64,000 bases of DNA, from positions 1 through 64,000 of the forward strand of contig NZ_WUWM01000002.1 of the NCBI RefSeq assembly GCF_009846885.1, read 5' to 3'. The translations under genes were made by a program, and so were the position numbers. Shown here piece after piece: positions 35,414-43,778 of this stretch. A model generated the notes under the pieces. The model saw nothing but the letters and a program-made list of their open reading frames with translations. It was not told the DNA's origin and ran no database searches. The first letter of the stretch is position 1. Each line of letters starts with the position of its first letter. This DNA comes from Paenibacillus puerhi. Lineage in GTDB: Bacteria; Bacillota; Bacilli; Paenibacillales; NBRC-103111.

Positions 35414-36603
35414 TGCAATCAGAAGAGCCCACCAGCCCGCGCGAGGACATGACGCTCCGCGGGTTTACCTTTTCCTTTTTTACGATGACGGCCATTATCG
35501 CCTCCTACTTCCCGCTTTACTTTCAATATAAAGGCTATTCCACCGTTCAGATCGGCTTGCTCTATTCCGTCGGTCCGTTGATCGGGATCGTCTCGAACCT
35601 GTTCTGGGGGCTGATGAGCGATAAATACCAGACCGTGAAGAAAGTCTTGCTGCTCATTCTGCTCGGGCAGCTGTTCGTAGCCTTCTTCATGTTCCGGGTC
35701 GATGGCTTCGCGCTGCTGATGGTGCTGATGGCCGGATTTTTCTTTTTCCAGCAGCCGATGACCTCGCTGAATGACAGTCTGGTACTGCTCACGGTAAGCG
35801 GCACGAAAAAAAGCTATGCCTCCTTCCGCGTCTGGGGCTCGATCGGGTTCGCAACGGCCGCTCTCGTGTTCGGGGAGCTGCTCCGCACCTTCGGTGCAGG
35901 CGTAACCCCCCTGCTCGCGCTAGGGTCGATCATCCTTTCGCTGGGATTAGCGTCCATGCTGCGCGATGCCCGCGACCCTCAGTTCAAGCGGCCGGACTTT
36001 TCCGGATTCGTGCCGATCATCATGTCGCGTCCGTTCCTTGCCTTTCTGGTCACCCTGCTGATCGTATCTACGGCCCACCGCATGAATGACGGTTTTCTGG
36101 CGCTCTACTTGCAGAAGCTGGGGGCCAGCCCTTCGGTCGTCGGTTGGTCCTGGATGGCATCGGCGATTAGCGAGATCCCGATCTTTTTTCTGCTTAGCAA
36201 ATACGGACACCGCTACAAGGAGCTGCCGCTGCTGGCCGTCTGCAGCCTTGTCTATGCCATTCGCTTCTTGCTGATGACCTTCGTCGAAAATCCGCTGTGG
36301 GCGATCGCCATCCAACTGATGCATTCCGTTTCCTTCGGCATCTTTCTGTTCACAGCCATCCGCTACATCCAAAGCGCTATCCCGGATCAATATAGAGCGA
36401 GCGGCCAGGCCATCTTCGCTATGACCTGGTCGGGTCTGGCCGGACTGATCAGCGGAACGCTCGGCGGCTGGATCTTCAACACATGGAGTCCGCAGGCCAT
36501 GTACGGCACCGCCTCTGCGCTTGCCTTCGTCGCTCTGCTCGGCTTTCTGGTACTTCATGCCCGGCAGTCGGGACCCCGAGGCGCCGACGATTTTCAGGCT
36601 TAG
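35413..36603 (+). CDS. MFS transporter, MFS_1-like; paralogue of the gene at 25314
   Basis: A 396-residue transporter. The loop GLMSDKYQTVKKVLL follows helix 2. AHRMNDGFLALYLQKLGAS and EIPIFFLLSKYGHRYKELPL mirror the protein at 25314-26477. It is coupled to the upstream ANKH/MATE-like gene through a TAATG overlap, so the two proteins probably serve the same pathway. Substrate unknown. Confidence 0.82.
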   Translation: MQSEEPTSPREDMTLRGFTFSFFTMTAIIASYFPLYFQYKGYSTVQIGLLYSVGPLIGIVSNLFWGLMSDKYQTVKKVLLLILLGQLFVAFFMFRVDGFALLMVLMAGFFFFQQPMTSLNDSLVLLTVSGTKKSYASFRVWGSIGFATAALVFGELLRTFGAGVTPLLALGSIILSLGLASMLRDARDPQFKRPDFSGFVPIIMSRPFLAFLVTLLIVSTAHRMNDGFLALYLQKLGASPSVVGWSWMASAISEIPIFFLLSKYGHRYKELPLLAVCSLVYAIRFLLMTFVENPLWAIAIQLMHSVSFGIFLFTAIRYIQSAIPDQYRASGQAIFAMTWSGLAGLISGTLGGWIFNTWSPQAMYGTASALAFVALLGFLVLHARQSGPRGADDFQA

Positions 36604-36635
36604 CCGGTCGAATACGTCACCCGTGCAGGGTTTCT

Positions 36636-36686
36636 GTCCCGTCATTCGTCTTACTCTGTGGAGAGGAATGGGCTGGGACTTTTTTA
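36636..36686 (+). terminator. Possible terminator after the MFS gene
   Basis: GTCCC-gt-CATTC and GAATG-ggct-GGGAC can pair around an 18-base loop, followed by T6. The stem is interrupted, so this is tentative. Confidence 0.45.
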
Positions 36687-36803
36687 CTTTGCCCGGCGGC
36701 GAAGTCTTAATTTTTTCTTAACGATTCCTATTTCTTGCAACTTCGACGAATTTCGCCCGTCTTTACTTGAAGCACCATATTTCGCACGATACGGAGGGGT
36801 CAC

Positions 36804-37496
36804 GTGCTTGCGGTAAATCAACTGTCACACAGCTTCAGGAACGGCACCGAAGATACGCCGGTCCTGCACCAGATTCAATTTCAGGTGAACAAGGGCGAGA
36901 TGGTCGCCCTGCTCGGCAGCTCCGGCTCCGGCAAGTCGACGCTCCTGAACCTGATGGCCGGACTTATGAAGCCTACGTCCGGCAGTATTCTCATTGACGG
37001 AAGTCCCATTGAGAAAATGAACGAAAATCAGCTGGCCGAGTTCCGGCGTACGCATATCGGCTTTATTTTTCAATCGTACGAGCTGATCACCCATCTCACG
37101 GTGCGCGAGAATGTCGAGCTCCCGCTCGTCTTCCAAGGCATGAAGCCCAAGCTGCGCCGAGAGAAAGCGATGTCCTTGCTCTCCAAGGTGGGACTTGGCG
37201 ACAAGACGGAGATGTTTCCTTCCCAGCTATCGGGCGGTCAACAGCAGCGGGTCAGTATCGCAAGGTCCCTGGTCACGATGCCGGCCATCATCTTCGCGGA
37301 CGAACCCACCGGTAATCTCGACACGAAAACCGAGAAAGAGATTATCGATCTCCTCATCGAGCTGAATCAGACGCTGGGCCTCACCTTCGTCATCGTTACC
37401 CACGAGATGGAAGTGGCCAGGCGAACACAGCGTGTGATCCAGCTGCGGGACGGATATTTGGTCGAGGATGACGCATGGGCGGGTGAGGAAGAATGA
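36804..37496 (+). CDS. ABC transporter ATP-binding protein (MacB/LolD type)
   Basis: A 230-residue ATPase. Walker A GSSGSGKST (about 40-48), signature LSGGQQQR, Walker B IIFADEPTGNLD and the H-loop VTHEME are complete. Sequence type is that of the FtsX/MacB-like (LolD) ATPases. It uses a GTG start with ACGGAGGGG 4 bases upstream. The stop overlaps the ATG of the permease gene (ATGA). It forms an exporter with the next two genes. Confidence 0.93.
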   Translation: MLAVNQLSHSFRNGTEDTPVLHQIQFQVNKGEMVALLGSSGSGKSTLLNLMAGLMKPTSGSILIDGSPIEKMNENQLAEFRRTHIGFIFQSYELITHLTVRENVELPLVFQGMKPKLRREKAMSLLSKVGLGDKTEMFPSQLSGGQQQRVSIARSLVTMPAIIFADEPTGNLDTKTEKEIIDLLIELNQTLGLTFVIVTHEMEVARRTQRVIQLRDGYLVEDDAWAGEEE

Positions 37497-38866
37497 AGCT
37501 CCGCGACTACATAAGACTCGGCTGGGATCAGCTGAAGCGCCGGATCGTCGTCACGGCGCTATGCGCGATGGGGATCGCTATCGGCTCCGCCTCGATTATC
37601 GTCGCCCTCTCCTTCGGGGAGTCGATCAACCAGTTCAGCAAGCAGCGGATGTATAACTTTCTCAAGTCGGATGAAATCTCGGTGCGCGCCGGCAGCGGGC
37701 CTCAGTCCGATACGTCAGGCGACCCGAATGCCGCGAAGCCTTATGAGCTGACCAGGGCCAAGATCGACATGATGCGGAACTTCCCGCACATCAAGGCCAT
37801 TTCAACCTACCGGACCTTGAACGGCTTCGAGCTGAAGCTCGATAACAAGCGCGGCATGCTCTACAACATCTACGCGACGGAGCTCGATACCTTGGGCGAC
37901 TTCGGCATCGAGCTGCAGCAGGGCGGGCCTTCCGAGCTGGAGAACACGATTATCCTAAGCTATGGCGCAACCATGGGGCTTCGCGATGATCAAGCCTCCC
38001 GAACGCCGGTCAACTACGAAAACGAGAAAGAGGCTATGGAGGCCTGGCGCGCCCAGATGAGGATTTCTTACCCGATGTACCAGAAGATGGTCACGCTCAC
38101 CCCGCAGTCCTACACCGAATTCAGCGGCGAGGGCAAAGCGATCCCCGTAAGGGTCGTCGGTATTCTCAAGAAACCCGAGGGCATGTCCGATGACATGATC
38201 GCTAGTCAGAGGGTCGCCTACGTCTCTCCTTCGCTCGGCAAACGACTCTACGAAGCCCAACAGGAGATGAATGGCGGGAAGCCGCGCCCAGGAAGCGAAG
38301 GAACCGCCACGGCCGACTACGACATGGTCAAAGTCAAAGTAACCGAAAGCTCCCATGTCAAGGAAGTGGAGCAGTTGCTCCAGAAGCTGAAGCTGAGCGT
38401 GGAAACGAACCTGCACTACGAGGAACGGCTCCAGTCGGAGCTTGCGATCGTCCGCATCGTGTTCGGCGGCGCGGGCCTGTTCATTCTATTCGTCGCCTCG
38501 ATCTCGATTGTCGTCGCCATGACGATGTCCACCTATCAGCGCAGGCGCCAGATCGGCATCATGAAGGTGCTTGGCGCCAATCTGGGCCAGATCCGCAACA
38601 TGTTTATGATCGAGTCGGCTCTGCTCGGTTTGCTTGGGGGACTTGTCGGCATTCTTACGTCGTATTGGGTCATCTGGGCTATCAATATCGTCATTATGAA
38701 ATTTTCCGGCGATTCCGGCTCCAGTGCTGAAGAAGTCTTGTTCATCAGCCCTTGGATTTTGCCGTTAGGCTTGTTCTTCGCCATCATGACCGGTGTATTA
38801 TCCGGTATTTACCCGGCTGTTAAGGCTTCGCGCACCGATGCGCTGACAGCTATCAAGCGGGACTAA
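37493..38866 (+). CDS. ABC transporter permease, MacB/FtsX type
   Basis: A 457-residue permease. One membrane helix (about 20-42), an extracytoplasmic domain of about 260 residues (MacB periplasmic core-like), then three helices at the C-terminus with the FtsX segment MSTYQRRRQIGIMKVLGA. The ATG overlaps the ATPase stop. Such mechanotransmission exporters move peptides, lipoproteins or drugs off the outer leaflet. Partner adaptor is the next gene, 26 bases downstream. Confidence 0.92.
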   Translation: MKLRDYIRLGWDQLKRRIVVTALCAMGIAIGSASIIVALSFGESINQFSKQRMYNFLKSDEISVRAGSGPQSDTSGDPNAAKPYELTRAKIDMMRNFPHIKAISTYRTLNGFELKLDNKRGMLYNIYATELDTLGDFGIELQQGGPSELENTIILSYGATMGLRDDQASRTPVNYENEKEAMEAWRAQMRISYPMYQKMVTLTPQSYTEFSGEGKAIPVRVVGILKKPEGMSDDMIASQRVAYVSPSLGKRLYEAQQEMNGGKPRPGSEGTATADYDMVKVKVTESSHVKEVEQLLQKLKLSVETNLHYEERLQSELAIVRIVFGGAGLFILFVASISIVVAMTMSTYQRRRQIGIMKVLGANLGQIRNMFMIESALLGLLGGLVGILTSYWVIWAINIVIMKFSGDSGSSAEEVLFISPWILPLGLFFAIMTGVLSGIYPAVKASRTDALTAIKRD

Positions 38867-38892
38867 CCGACAAACTTAGGGGTGTAATAACC

Positions 38893-39987
38893 ATGAAGAA
38901 AAAAAAATGGCTGATCGCCATCGCTGCTATCCTTGTGGTGGGCGTGACCGGATTATTGTATTGGCAAAGCCGGCCGACCGACAGGAGCCAGACAGCGGCC
39001 ATGCAGCCCTCGAATGCCCTGAAATTTCAGGCGACCCGGGAGGATTTATCAAGCACCGTCGAAGTCAAGGGGAAGTCCTCGTATCGTCAGGAAACTTACA
39101 TAAACGCCCCATTCGCGAGCGACGTCAAGTCCTGGGAGGTCAAGGAAGGCCAGCAGGTCAAGAAGAACGACGTGCTGTTCCGGCTTGTGGATACTACCTT
39201 GCGCAATGAAATCGCGGAACTCCAGGCAGCGGCCCGCAAGCAGGAGATGGAGATTCGGCTGGGCGAATTTCAGGCGACAGTCGGCGGCGGCGGCGGGGGC
39301 GCGGAAGCCGCCGGCATCTCCGAGACGGACGCCAAGCAGCGCTTCGCGCAGAACGAGAGCAGGAAGATCCAGGAGGAAGTCGCCAGATTGAATCTAGAGC
39401 ATGCCCGCACGCAGCTTAACGAGAAGTCGGAGAAGCTGAAGGCGGCGCAATTCCCCTCTCCCGAAGCCGGCATTTTTCTTTTCGATGCGGTAAAGGAACC
39501 CAAAACCGTCAAGGAAGGCGAGCGCATCGGCAAGATCGTCGACTTGACCCAGCTTCAGCTCCTGGCCTCTGTCGGCGAATACGATCTGTTCCGGCTCAGC
39601 GAAGGGATGCCCGTAGAGGTCCGCGTGGATGCCCTGAAGGGCCTGAAGCTGGAAGGCCAGGTTGAGCGGCTGTCCAAGTTCGCCAAGACGGGCAGCGACG
39701 GCTCCAGCGGAGCAGCGGCCCAGTTCGAGGTTATTATCTCGCTCGAGCCGAATGAGAAGCTGATCGCAGGCCTCAGTCTCACCGCCTCCATCCAGACGGA
39801 TAAGAAAAGCGGAGCGCTCGTCATCCCTACGCTCGCGGTCCAGCGGGACAAGGATGAATATTATGTGATGCTGGAGACATCTCCTGGCAGCGTCGAACGC
39901 CGGGTGGTCAAGATTGGCGTTGAGACGCCGGACAAAACGGAGATTTTGGAAGGCTTGAACGAAGGAGATACCGTGGTCATTCAATAA
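38893..39987 (+). CDS. Efflux adaptor (HlyD/MacA-like membrane fusion protein)
   Basis: A 364-residue adaptor. A membrane anchor (about 6-23), a biotinyl-lipoyl-like half motif (VKEGQQVKKNDVLFRLVD), a coiled-coil hairpin (about 100-190), and beta-barrel and membrane-proximal domains. The hairpin carries a run of six Gly (TVGGGGGGAEAAG), encoded by GGC repeats. It completes the trio with the MacB-like pair; the arrangement resembles YknXYZ-type exporters of Bacillus but with the adaptor last. AGGGGTG-like ribosome site upstream. Confidence 0.88.
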   Translation: MKKKKWLIAIAAILVVGVTGLLYWQSRPTDRSQTAAMQPSNALKFQATREDLSSTVEVKGKSSYRQETYINAPFASDVKSWEVKEGQQVKKNDVLFRLVDTTLRNEIAELQAAARKQEMEIRLGEFQATVGGGGGGAEAAGISETDAKQRFAQNESRKIQEEVARLNLEHARTQLNEKSEKLKAAQFPSPEAGIFLFDAVKEPKTVKEGERIGKIVDLTQLQLLASVGEYDLFRLSEGMPVEVRVDALKGLKLEGQVERLSKFAKTGSDGSSGAAAQFEVIISLEPNEKLIAGLSLTASIQTDKKSGALVIPTLAVQRDKDEYYVMLETSPGSVERRVVKIGVETPDKTEILEGLNEGDTVVIQ

Positions 39988-40011
39988 CTGGCCACCATTT
40001 ATGAACGGCGA

Positions 40012-40040
40012 TTGTCATTTTGGTCTGCGACCGCTATAAT
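40012..40040 (+). promoter_or_regulatory. Promoter of the nitroreductase at 40146
   Basis: TTGTCA (40012-40017), 17-base spacer, TATAAT (40035-40040). Predicts a leader of about 100 nt. Confidence 0.72.
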
Positions 40041-40145
40041 AAACAGTAGCTTTTAGCACCAAGTCCTAACGATTATAGGGATCTAAGAGACATGAGGCGC
40101 GGCCGGCTTCTGGACGGCCTTGGCGTCAGGCATGGAGAGGATGGA

Positions 40146-40820
40146 ATGACAATGACCGAAGTGACAAGCACGCTCGCCTATGACGAGTTTAAAACCATAC
40201 TGCTGGACCGCCGCAGTGTCCGTAAGTATAAGGACGAACCGGTATCTGTAGAGGATATCCGGGAGTTGATCGACTGTGCCCGCTATGCGCCGAGCGATAC
40301 CAATTCGCAAACCTGGGAATTCATCGCGATAACGAACCGCGAGAAAATCAAGGAGATCGAGGCGATTACCTGGGAGGAGCTGCACAAGCGTGCCGGGGAA
40401 GCCGACGAACGGGGTCTTTCCAAGGAAGCCCGTTTGCTAACCAAGTCGTTCGGTCCTTATGCGACGGCTTTCTCTCAAGCGCCGGTACTGATCGTCTGCT
40501 TGGCTACCCCTTATCAGTCCAAGTTCCGTGAACGAATCTTTGACCCTGTTCAATTGGTGCCGGATCATGTATGGGACGAAGAAGGGATCAAGAGCAGCTG
40601 CCTGGCCTCGCAGAATTTGATGCTGGCCGCTCATGCTCGCGGGCTGGCTACATGTCCGATGACCGGTCCCGTGCTTCTGGCCCAAGACCGGCTGCGCACG
40701 TATCTGGACATTCGTCCGGAATGTCAGATCAACATGGTCATCGCGCTCGGACACCCGATGGAAAGCCCTTCGCGCTTGCCTCGCAAGCCCGTGGATGACA
40801 TTTTGCGGATCGTCGACTAA
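40146..40820 (+). CDS. Nitroreductase-family FMN oxidoreductase
   Basis: A 224-residue flavoprotein. LLDRRSVRKYKDEPVS binds FMN phosphate, and CARYAPSDTNSQTWEFIAI is the family core. SSCLASQNLMLAAHARGLAT is the second signature. The ATG at 40146 is preferred (GGAGAGG 5 bases upstream); an ATG two codons later is possible. It carries a good promoter and is not coupled to the ABC trio. Substrate unknown; distant from the nitroreductase at 28017. Confidence 0.9.
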   Translation: MTMTEVTSTLAYDEFKTILLDRRSVRKYKDEPVSVEDIRELIDCARYAPSDTNSQTWEFIAITNREKIKEIEAITWEELHKRAGEADERGLSKEARLLTKSFGPYATAFSQAPVLIVCLATPYQSKFRERIFDPVQLVPDHVWDEEGIKSSCLASQNLMLAAHARGLATCPMTGPVLLAQDRLRTYLDIRPECQINMVIALGHPMESPSRLPRKPVDDILRIVD

Positions 40821-40832
40821 CGGCCTGCAGGT

Positions 40833-40862
40833 TTGACAGGAAATTGCATTTTCTTGTATAGT
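40833..40862 (+). promoter_or_regulatory. Strong promoter ahead of the 40.9-kb leader
   Basis: TTGACA (perfect, 40833-40838), 18-base spacer, TATAGT (40857-40862). It lies just after the nitroreductase stop and reads into the hairpin at 40899-40948. Confidence 0.75.
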
Positions 40863-40869
40863 AGTTCTT

Positions 40870-40948
40870 AATAGGTTTGACTCGCACGCTTACGACGGAA
40901 GCACCCGTAAGAGAAGGCATTTGCCCTTTCTTGCCGGTGCTTTTTTTG
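40870..40948 (+). promoter_or_regulatory. Possible transcription attenuator of the secreted coiled-coil gene
   Basis: The transcript from the promoter at 40833 meets a long hairpin (40899-40942: AAGCACC...GGTGCTT outer stem, GTAAGAGA...-type inner stem, loop ATTT) followed by seven T, a full intrinsic terminator. Upstream, CTTACG (40889-40894) can instead pair with CGTAAG (40906-40911) in the left arm, giving a competing antiterminator. The gene at 41002 starts 54 bases later. I recognise no known riboswitch. It could also simply be the terminator of the nitroreductase gene. Confidence 0.55.
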
Positions 40949-41001
40949 TTGGCTGCGAGCAGACATTTCCCTATTTCATGATCCGAAGGAGGATGCTCGC
41001 T

Positions 41002-41805
41002 TTGAGTAAGTCGCTAACCGTATTTTTGGCCGCATGTGTGCTTATGCTCTCCGTACTGCCTACGGCAGACGCCGCCATCACGCTGACGGCCACAGTCAAG
41101 ACAGCTCTAGAGAGAACGATCAGCGAGGCCGACCGCAGTCAAGCAGACAAGCTTACCTCGTTGTACAACGAATTCGTCCAGCTGCAGAGCCGAGATGCAG
41201 AGCTGACCAGCCAGCTCAAAGCAGTGAATGCGAAGAACAAAGAAGCCCAAGCTTCGCTTACCAAGCAGATTAAACAGATAGACGCCGCCCGCTTGGACAG
41301 GCTGGAGCAAGAGGTCCGAAGCTCCAAAGACCGCTATGCCCCGCTGTTCGCACAATACACCCTGCTGAATAAACAGCTGGAGGCTTCCCGCTCCCTCGGA
41401 ACCAAGGAACTGAGCCGTATACTGAGCCTTCAGATCAATGCCATGAAAATTCCGGTTCAGCTGGCCCGCATGAACATCAGAGCCAAGGAGGCCGAATGGA
41501 AGAATGCCAAGGAACAAGCTTCCAAAGCGGCGAAGAAAGTACGCACCGTCCTGGAGGGCGTGGAGCCGCTCCAAGCCCAGATCAAAGCGAAGCAAGGCGC
41601 CGTGAAAACGATCGAAGCCAGCATGACTCCCGTTTGGAGCTCCTTCAAGCAAGCCGTCCAAAGGAAAGAGGCCAAGAGCGCTCACAGCACGTTGGCTTCC
41701 GTCGTCTCCTTATCCAGCCAGGTCAACAAAGAGAAGCAGAACCTGGTCGGCCTGGAAAATAAAATAAGCGCTATCCTGGCTTCGGCCCAAGCACAATTGC
41801 CATAA
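41002..41805 (+). CDS. Secreted coiled-coil protein, unknown
   Basis: A 267-residue protein. A TTG start at 41002 is preferred because AAGGAGG lies 8 bases upstream; the frame is open further back. The signal peptide (SKSLTVFLAACVLMLSVLP, cleavage after TADA) is followed by almost continuous Ala/Lys/Gln/Glu/Leu-rich helix with heptads, ending in SAQAQLP. No enzymatic motif. It resembles secreted coiled-coil proteins such as cell-wall hydrolase N-terminal domains without the catalytic part. A terminator-attenuator precedes it. Function unknown. Confidence 0.8.
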   Translation: MSKSLTVFLAACVLMLSVLPTADAAITLTATVKTALERTISEADRSQADKLTSLYNEFVQLQSRDAELTSQLKAVNAKNKEAQASLTKQIKQIDAARLDRLEQEVRSSKDRYAPLFAQYTLLNKQLEASRSLGTKELSRILSLQINAMKIPVQLARMNIRAKEAEWKNAKEQASKAAKKVRTVLEGVEPLQAQIKAKQGAVKTIEASMTPVWSSFKQAVQRKEAKSAHSTLASVVSLSSQVNKEKQNLVGLENKISAILASAQAQLP

Positions 41806-41809
41806 AAGA

Positions 41810-41834
41810 AAAGGACTCCTGTCCGGAGTCCTTT
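41810..41834 (+). terminator. Terminator-like hairpin after the coiled-coil gene
   Basis: AAAGGACTCC, loop TGTC, GGAGTCCTTT. Perfect stem, short T-run. Confidence 0.6.
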
Positions 41835-41885
41835 CGCACGCTTCTGTGCTTGAGTTAAGCTGCGCTCGCTTAGGCGAGCAACCAT

Positions 41886-41927
41886 CAAAAAAGACGGTTC
41901 CTGAAACCTTGTTCCAGGAACCGTCTT
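41886..41927 (-). terminator. Intrinsic terminator of the cold-shock gene
   Basis: Minus strand: AAGACGGTTCCTG, 11-base loop, CAGGAACCGTCTT, then TTTTTT. Perfect 13-bp stem, about 110 bases after the stop, so the mRNA has a long 3' UTR. Confidence 0.88.
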
Positions 41928-42035
41928 GCGGCTTAGAATCTGTCTTGTTGTATGCGGCAGAAGACAACTACCCAACGATATATGTTTTCAATCCCGATCG
42001 CTAGAGCGCACCGGGCATCGCAGTTAGTGTGATTC

Positions 42036-42233
42036 TTACAGCTTGATTACGTTAGCAGCTTGAGGACCGCGGTTGCCCGAAACGATTTCGAACTCGACCG
42101 ATTGGCCTTCTTCCAACGTCTTGAAGCCATCGCCTTGAATAGCGGAGAAGTGAACGAATACATCGTCGCCGCCCTCAACTTGAATAAATCCATAGCCTTT
42201 TTCTGCGTTGAACCATTTTACTGTACCTGTCAA
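42036..42233 (-). CDS. Cold-shock protein (CspA family), TTG start
   Basis: A 65-residue OB-fold RNA chaperone. RNP1 is KGYGFIQV and RNP2 is VFVHFS. It starts with TTG at 42233: AGGAGG lies 9 bases upstream, and no ATG is available in the frame at that position. The mature start would read (M)[16 protein letters not shown], the usual Csp opening. Csp proteins melt mRNA structure in the cold and in general growth. Own promoter and terminator. Confidence 0.93.
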   Translation of the reverse strand: MTGTVKWFNAEKGYGFIQVEGGDDVFVHFSAIQGDGFKTLEEGQSVEFEIVSGNRGPQAANVIKL

Positions 42234-42279
42234 TGAAAACAACCTCCTAGATGTATCGCCATCGAGGGCGAATACCAAG

Positions 42280-42308
42280 ATTATAGCATCAGCAAACGCA
42301 TAAATCAA
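42280..42308 (-). promoter_or_regulatory. Promoter of the cold-shock gene
   Basis: Minus strand: TTGATT (42308-42303), 17-base spacer, TGC-TATAAT (TATAAT 42285-42280). It has both a -35 and an extended -10. The leader is short (about 40 nt), unlike classic cspA leaders. Confidence 0.7.
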
Positions 42309-42313
42309 CTTGG

Positions 42314-43033
42314 CTAGGCCGATCCATACGTCAGTCGAAGTACCTCTTTAGACCCCGGAATAAAGGGCAATTTGGACTCCACTATACGGCTGCGAACCCC
42401 TTCTTCGCCAAGCTCATCTAGCAGCTCCGCCAGGTACGGATAACGCTCCCACTTGAGCGTAAATATCGGATATATTCGAATCTCGCCGTCCTTCCGGCAA
42501 ACCCGAAGCAGTTCCCGCAGCGCATTCCGATGAAATGTCAGGTCAAACTGGCCCTCATATAAGAATAGGAAGTGGCTGACCAGCACCAGCGAAAACGATT
42601 CGTCCGGATAGGGCAGGCTCGGCAGCATGGCCTGCGCGTATACTCCGCTGTCTTGGCTGACCCGATAATGGGCGATGAATCGCTCCAAAGAAGCCTCCCG
42701 GTTGGCCCGATGCCGGTCGATACTGCCGTAGTAGCTCCAGTCGCACTGCTCCTTTATGGCCCCCAGCTTCGCCGTGGAGATCGCGATCTCCTTGCTGCCA
42801 TGCTCGTAGATAGCTTCCGGCTCCAAAGCATACATCGGATCGGCAGCTACCGCCTGATAGCCCCGGCCGCAAGCCTCCGCCACAAAAGAAGATGCGCCCG
42901 CCGCCACATCCAGGATAGGTCCGCTCTTCCTTAATAGATCGGTTTCTAGTGCAAACATGCGCACATACTCTTCGAATGACCTGCATGTCATAGCAACACC
43001 GATTTGTTCATAAGGCTTCAACTCTCCGCTCAT
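42314..43033 (-). CDS. Class I SAM-dependent methyltransferase
   Basis: A 239-residue methyltransferase-fold protein. Motif I is [16 protein letters not shown], and [13 protein letters not shown] is the post-motif IV region, followed by [19 protein letters not shown]. It is closest to small-molecule methyltransferases; target unknown. GGAGAG lies upstream of the ATG. The stop is close to the csp promoter, so the gene may end there without its own terminator. Confidence 0.82.
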   Translation of the reverse strand: MSGELKPYEQIGVAMTCRSFEEYVRMFALETDLLRKSGPILDVAAGASSFVAEACGRGYQAVAADPMYALEPEAIYEHGSKEIAISTAKLGAIKEQCDWSYYGSIDRHRANREASLERFIAHYRVSQDSGVYAQAMLPSLPYPDESFSLVLVSHFLFLYEGQFDLTFHRNALRELLRVCRKDGEIRIYPIFTLKWERYPYLAELLDELGEEGVRSRIVESKLPFIPGSKEVLRLTYGSA

Positions 43034-43265
43034 CTCATAACACTCTCCTCAGCTCATCTGGGTACATTCTTCGCCTCCATCGTCCCTATGGCCGATGCTG
43101 AAGCTTAGAAGGATAATACCACGGAAGCCGAGCCCGTTCAACCTAAAATTTCCGAGTCTTGGAATCTGCAATGCCTTGCAATTCACAGGAAGTTAAGGTA
43201 TGATTCGCGCATAGGCGCAGCCTGCCCGACCGCATAATTTTTTATTGAAAAGAGGTTTCCAAGTC

Positions 43266-43499
43266 GTGATAAAAAAGCATACGATATTCAAAAGAGATAA
43301 ATGGAACATGCTGACGGTAGAGGTTAATGGGAAGCAGCTCATTCTCCGGGAAATTACGGAGCAGTGGGGCGAGGAATGCCATACGTTTCTAAGCCGTCCT
43401 GAGATGATGCACTGGGCGGAGGAGCGATTCTCCAAGCAGCGCTTTGACGGCACGGAGGAAGAACTTGAACAGATCATGGAAGCTTTCCGGCAAGTTTGA
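43266..43499 (+). CDS. Small unknown protein
   Basis: A 77-residue acidic protein (from a GTG at 43266; AGAGG lies about 11 bases upstream). Alternatives are a TTG at 43245 or an ATG at 43305 (MLTVEVNGKQLILREITEQW), the latter giving 64 residues. The C-terminal helix is Glu-rich (EEELEQIMEAFRQV). No signal or membrane segment, no family recognised. It precedes the riboswitch region on the same strand. Confidence 0.6.
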   Translation: MIKKHTIFKRDKWNMLTVEVNGKQLILREITEQWGEECHTFLSRPEMMHWAEERFSKQRFDGTEEELEQIMEAFRQV

Positions 43500-43521
43500 T
43501 GCAAGCTTCCGCTCCTGAGGC

Positions 43522-43551
43522 TTGACTTCCTGCTTGTTTGCCCTCTATAAT
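43522..43551 (+). promoter_or_regulatory. Promoter of the riboswitch-TerC unit
   Basis: TTGACT (43522-43527), 18-base spacer, TATAAT (43546-43551). Confidence 0.8.
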
Positions 43552-43566
43552 GAGAGGTAATTACAT

Positions 43567-43701
43567 AAGGTGTCCTCCAAAGGGGAGTAGCTGTCACAGT
43601 AAAGTCGTCAATTCGGGTTCTTCTGGAGCCCCGGCTTTATTGGCAACGTTCACGTTGTTAGCAAGACCTTTGCCTGTTTTTCACGGGTAAAGGTCTTTTT
43701 T
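43567..43701 (+). promoter_or_regulatory. yybP-ykoY manganese riboswitch with terminator
   Basis: The leader shows the yybP-ykoY layout: AAGG P1 strand, AAAGGGGAGTAGC, the CGTCA loop, the GGCTTTATTGGCAACG region and GCAAGACCTTTGCC. The 3' P1 strand is part of the left arm of the terminator AAGACCTTTGCC / GGGTAAAGGTCTT with T6 (43663-43701). Metal binding would hold P1 and prevent termination, turning on the exporter. This class senses Mn2+ and often precedes TerC/YjbE, YkoY and P-type ATPase genes, which fits the next gene. Confidence 0.9.
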
Positions 43702-43778
43702 GTTGGCAAAAAGAACCTTGCCCGGATAGGTATAGGTTCATTTTTATGTAACATCATGTTAGTGAAGGAGTGAGGGCT

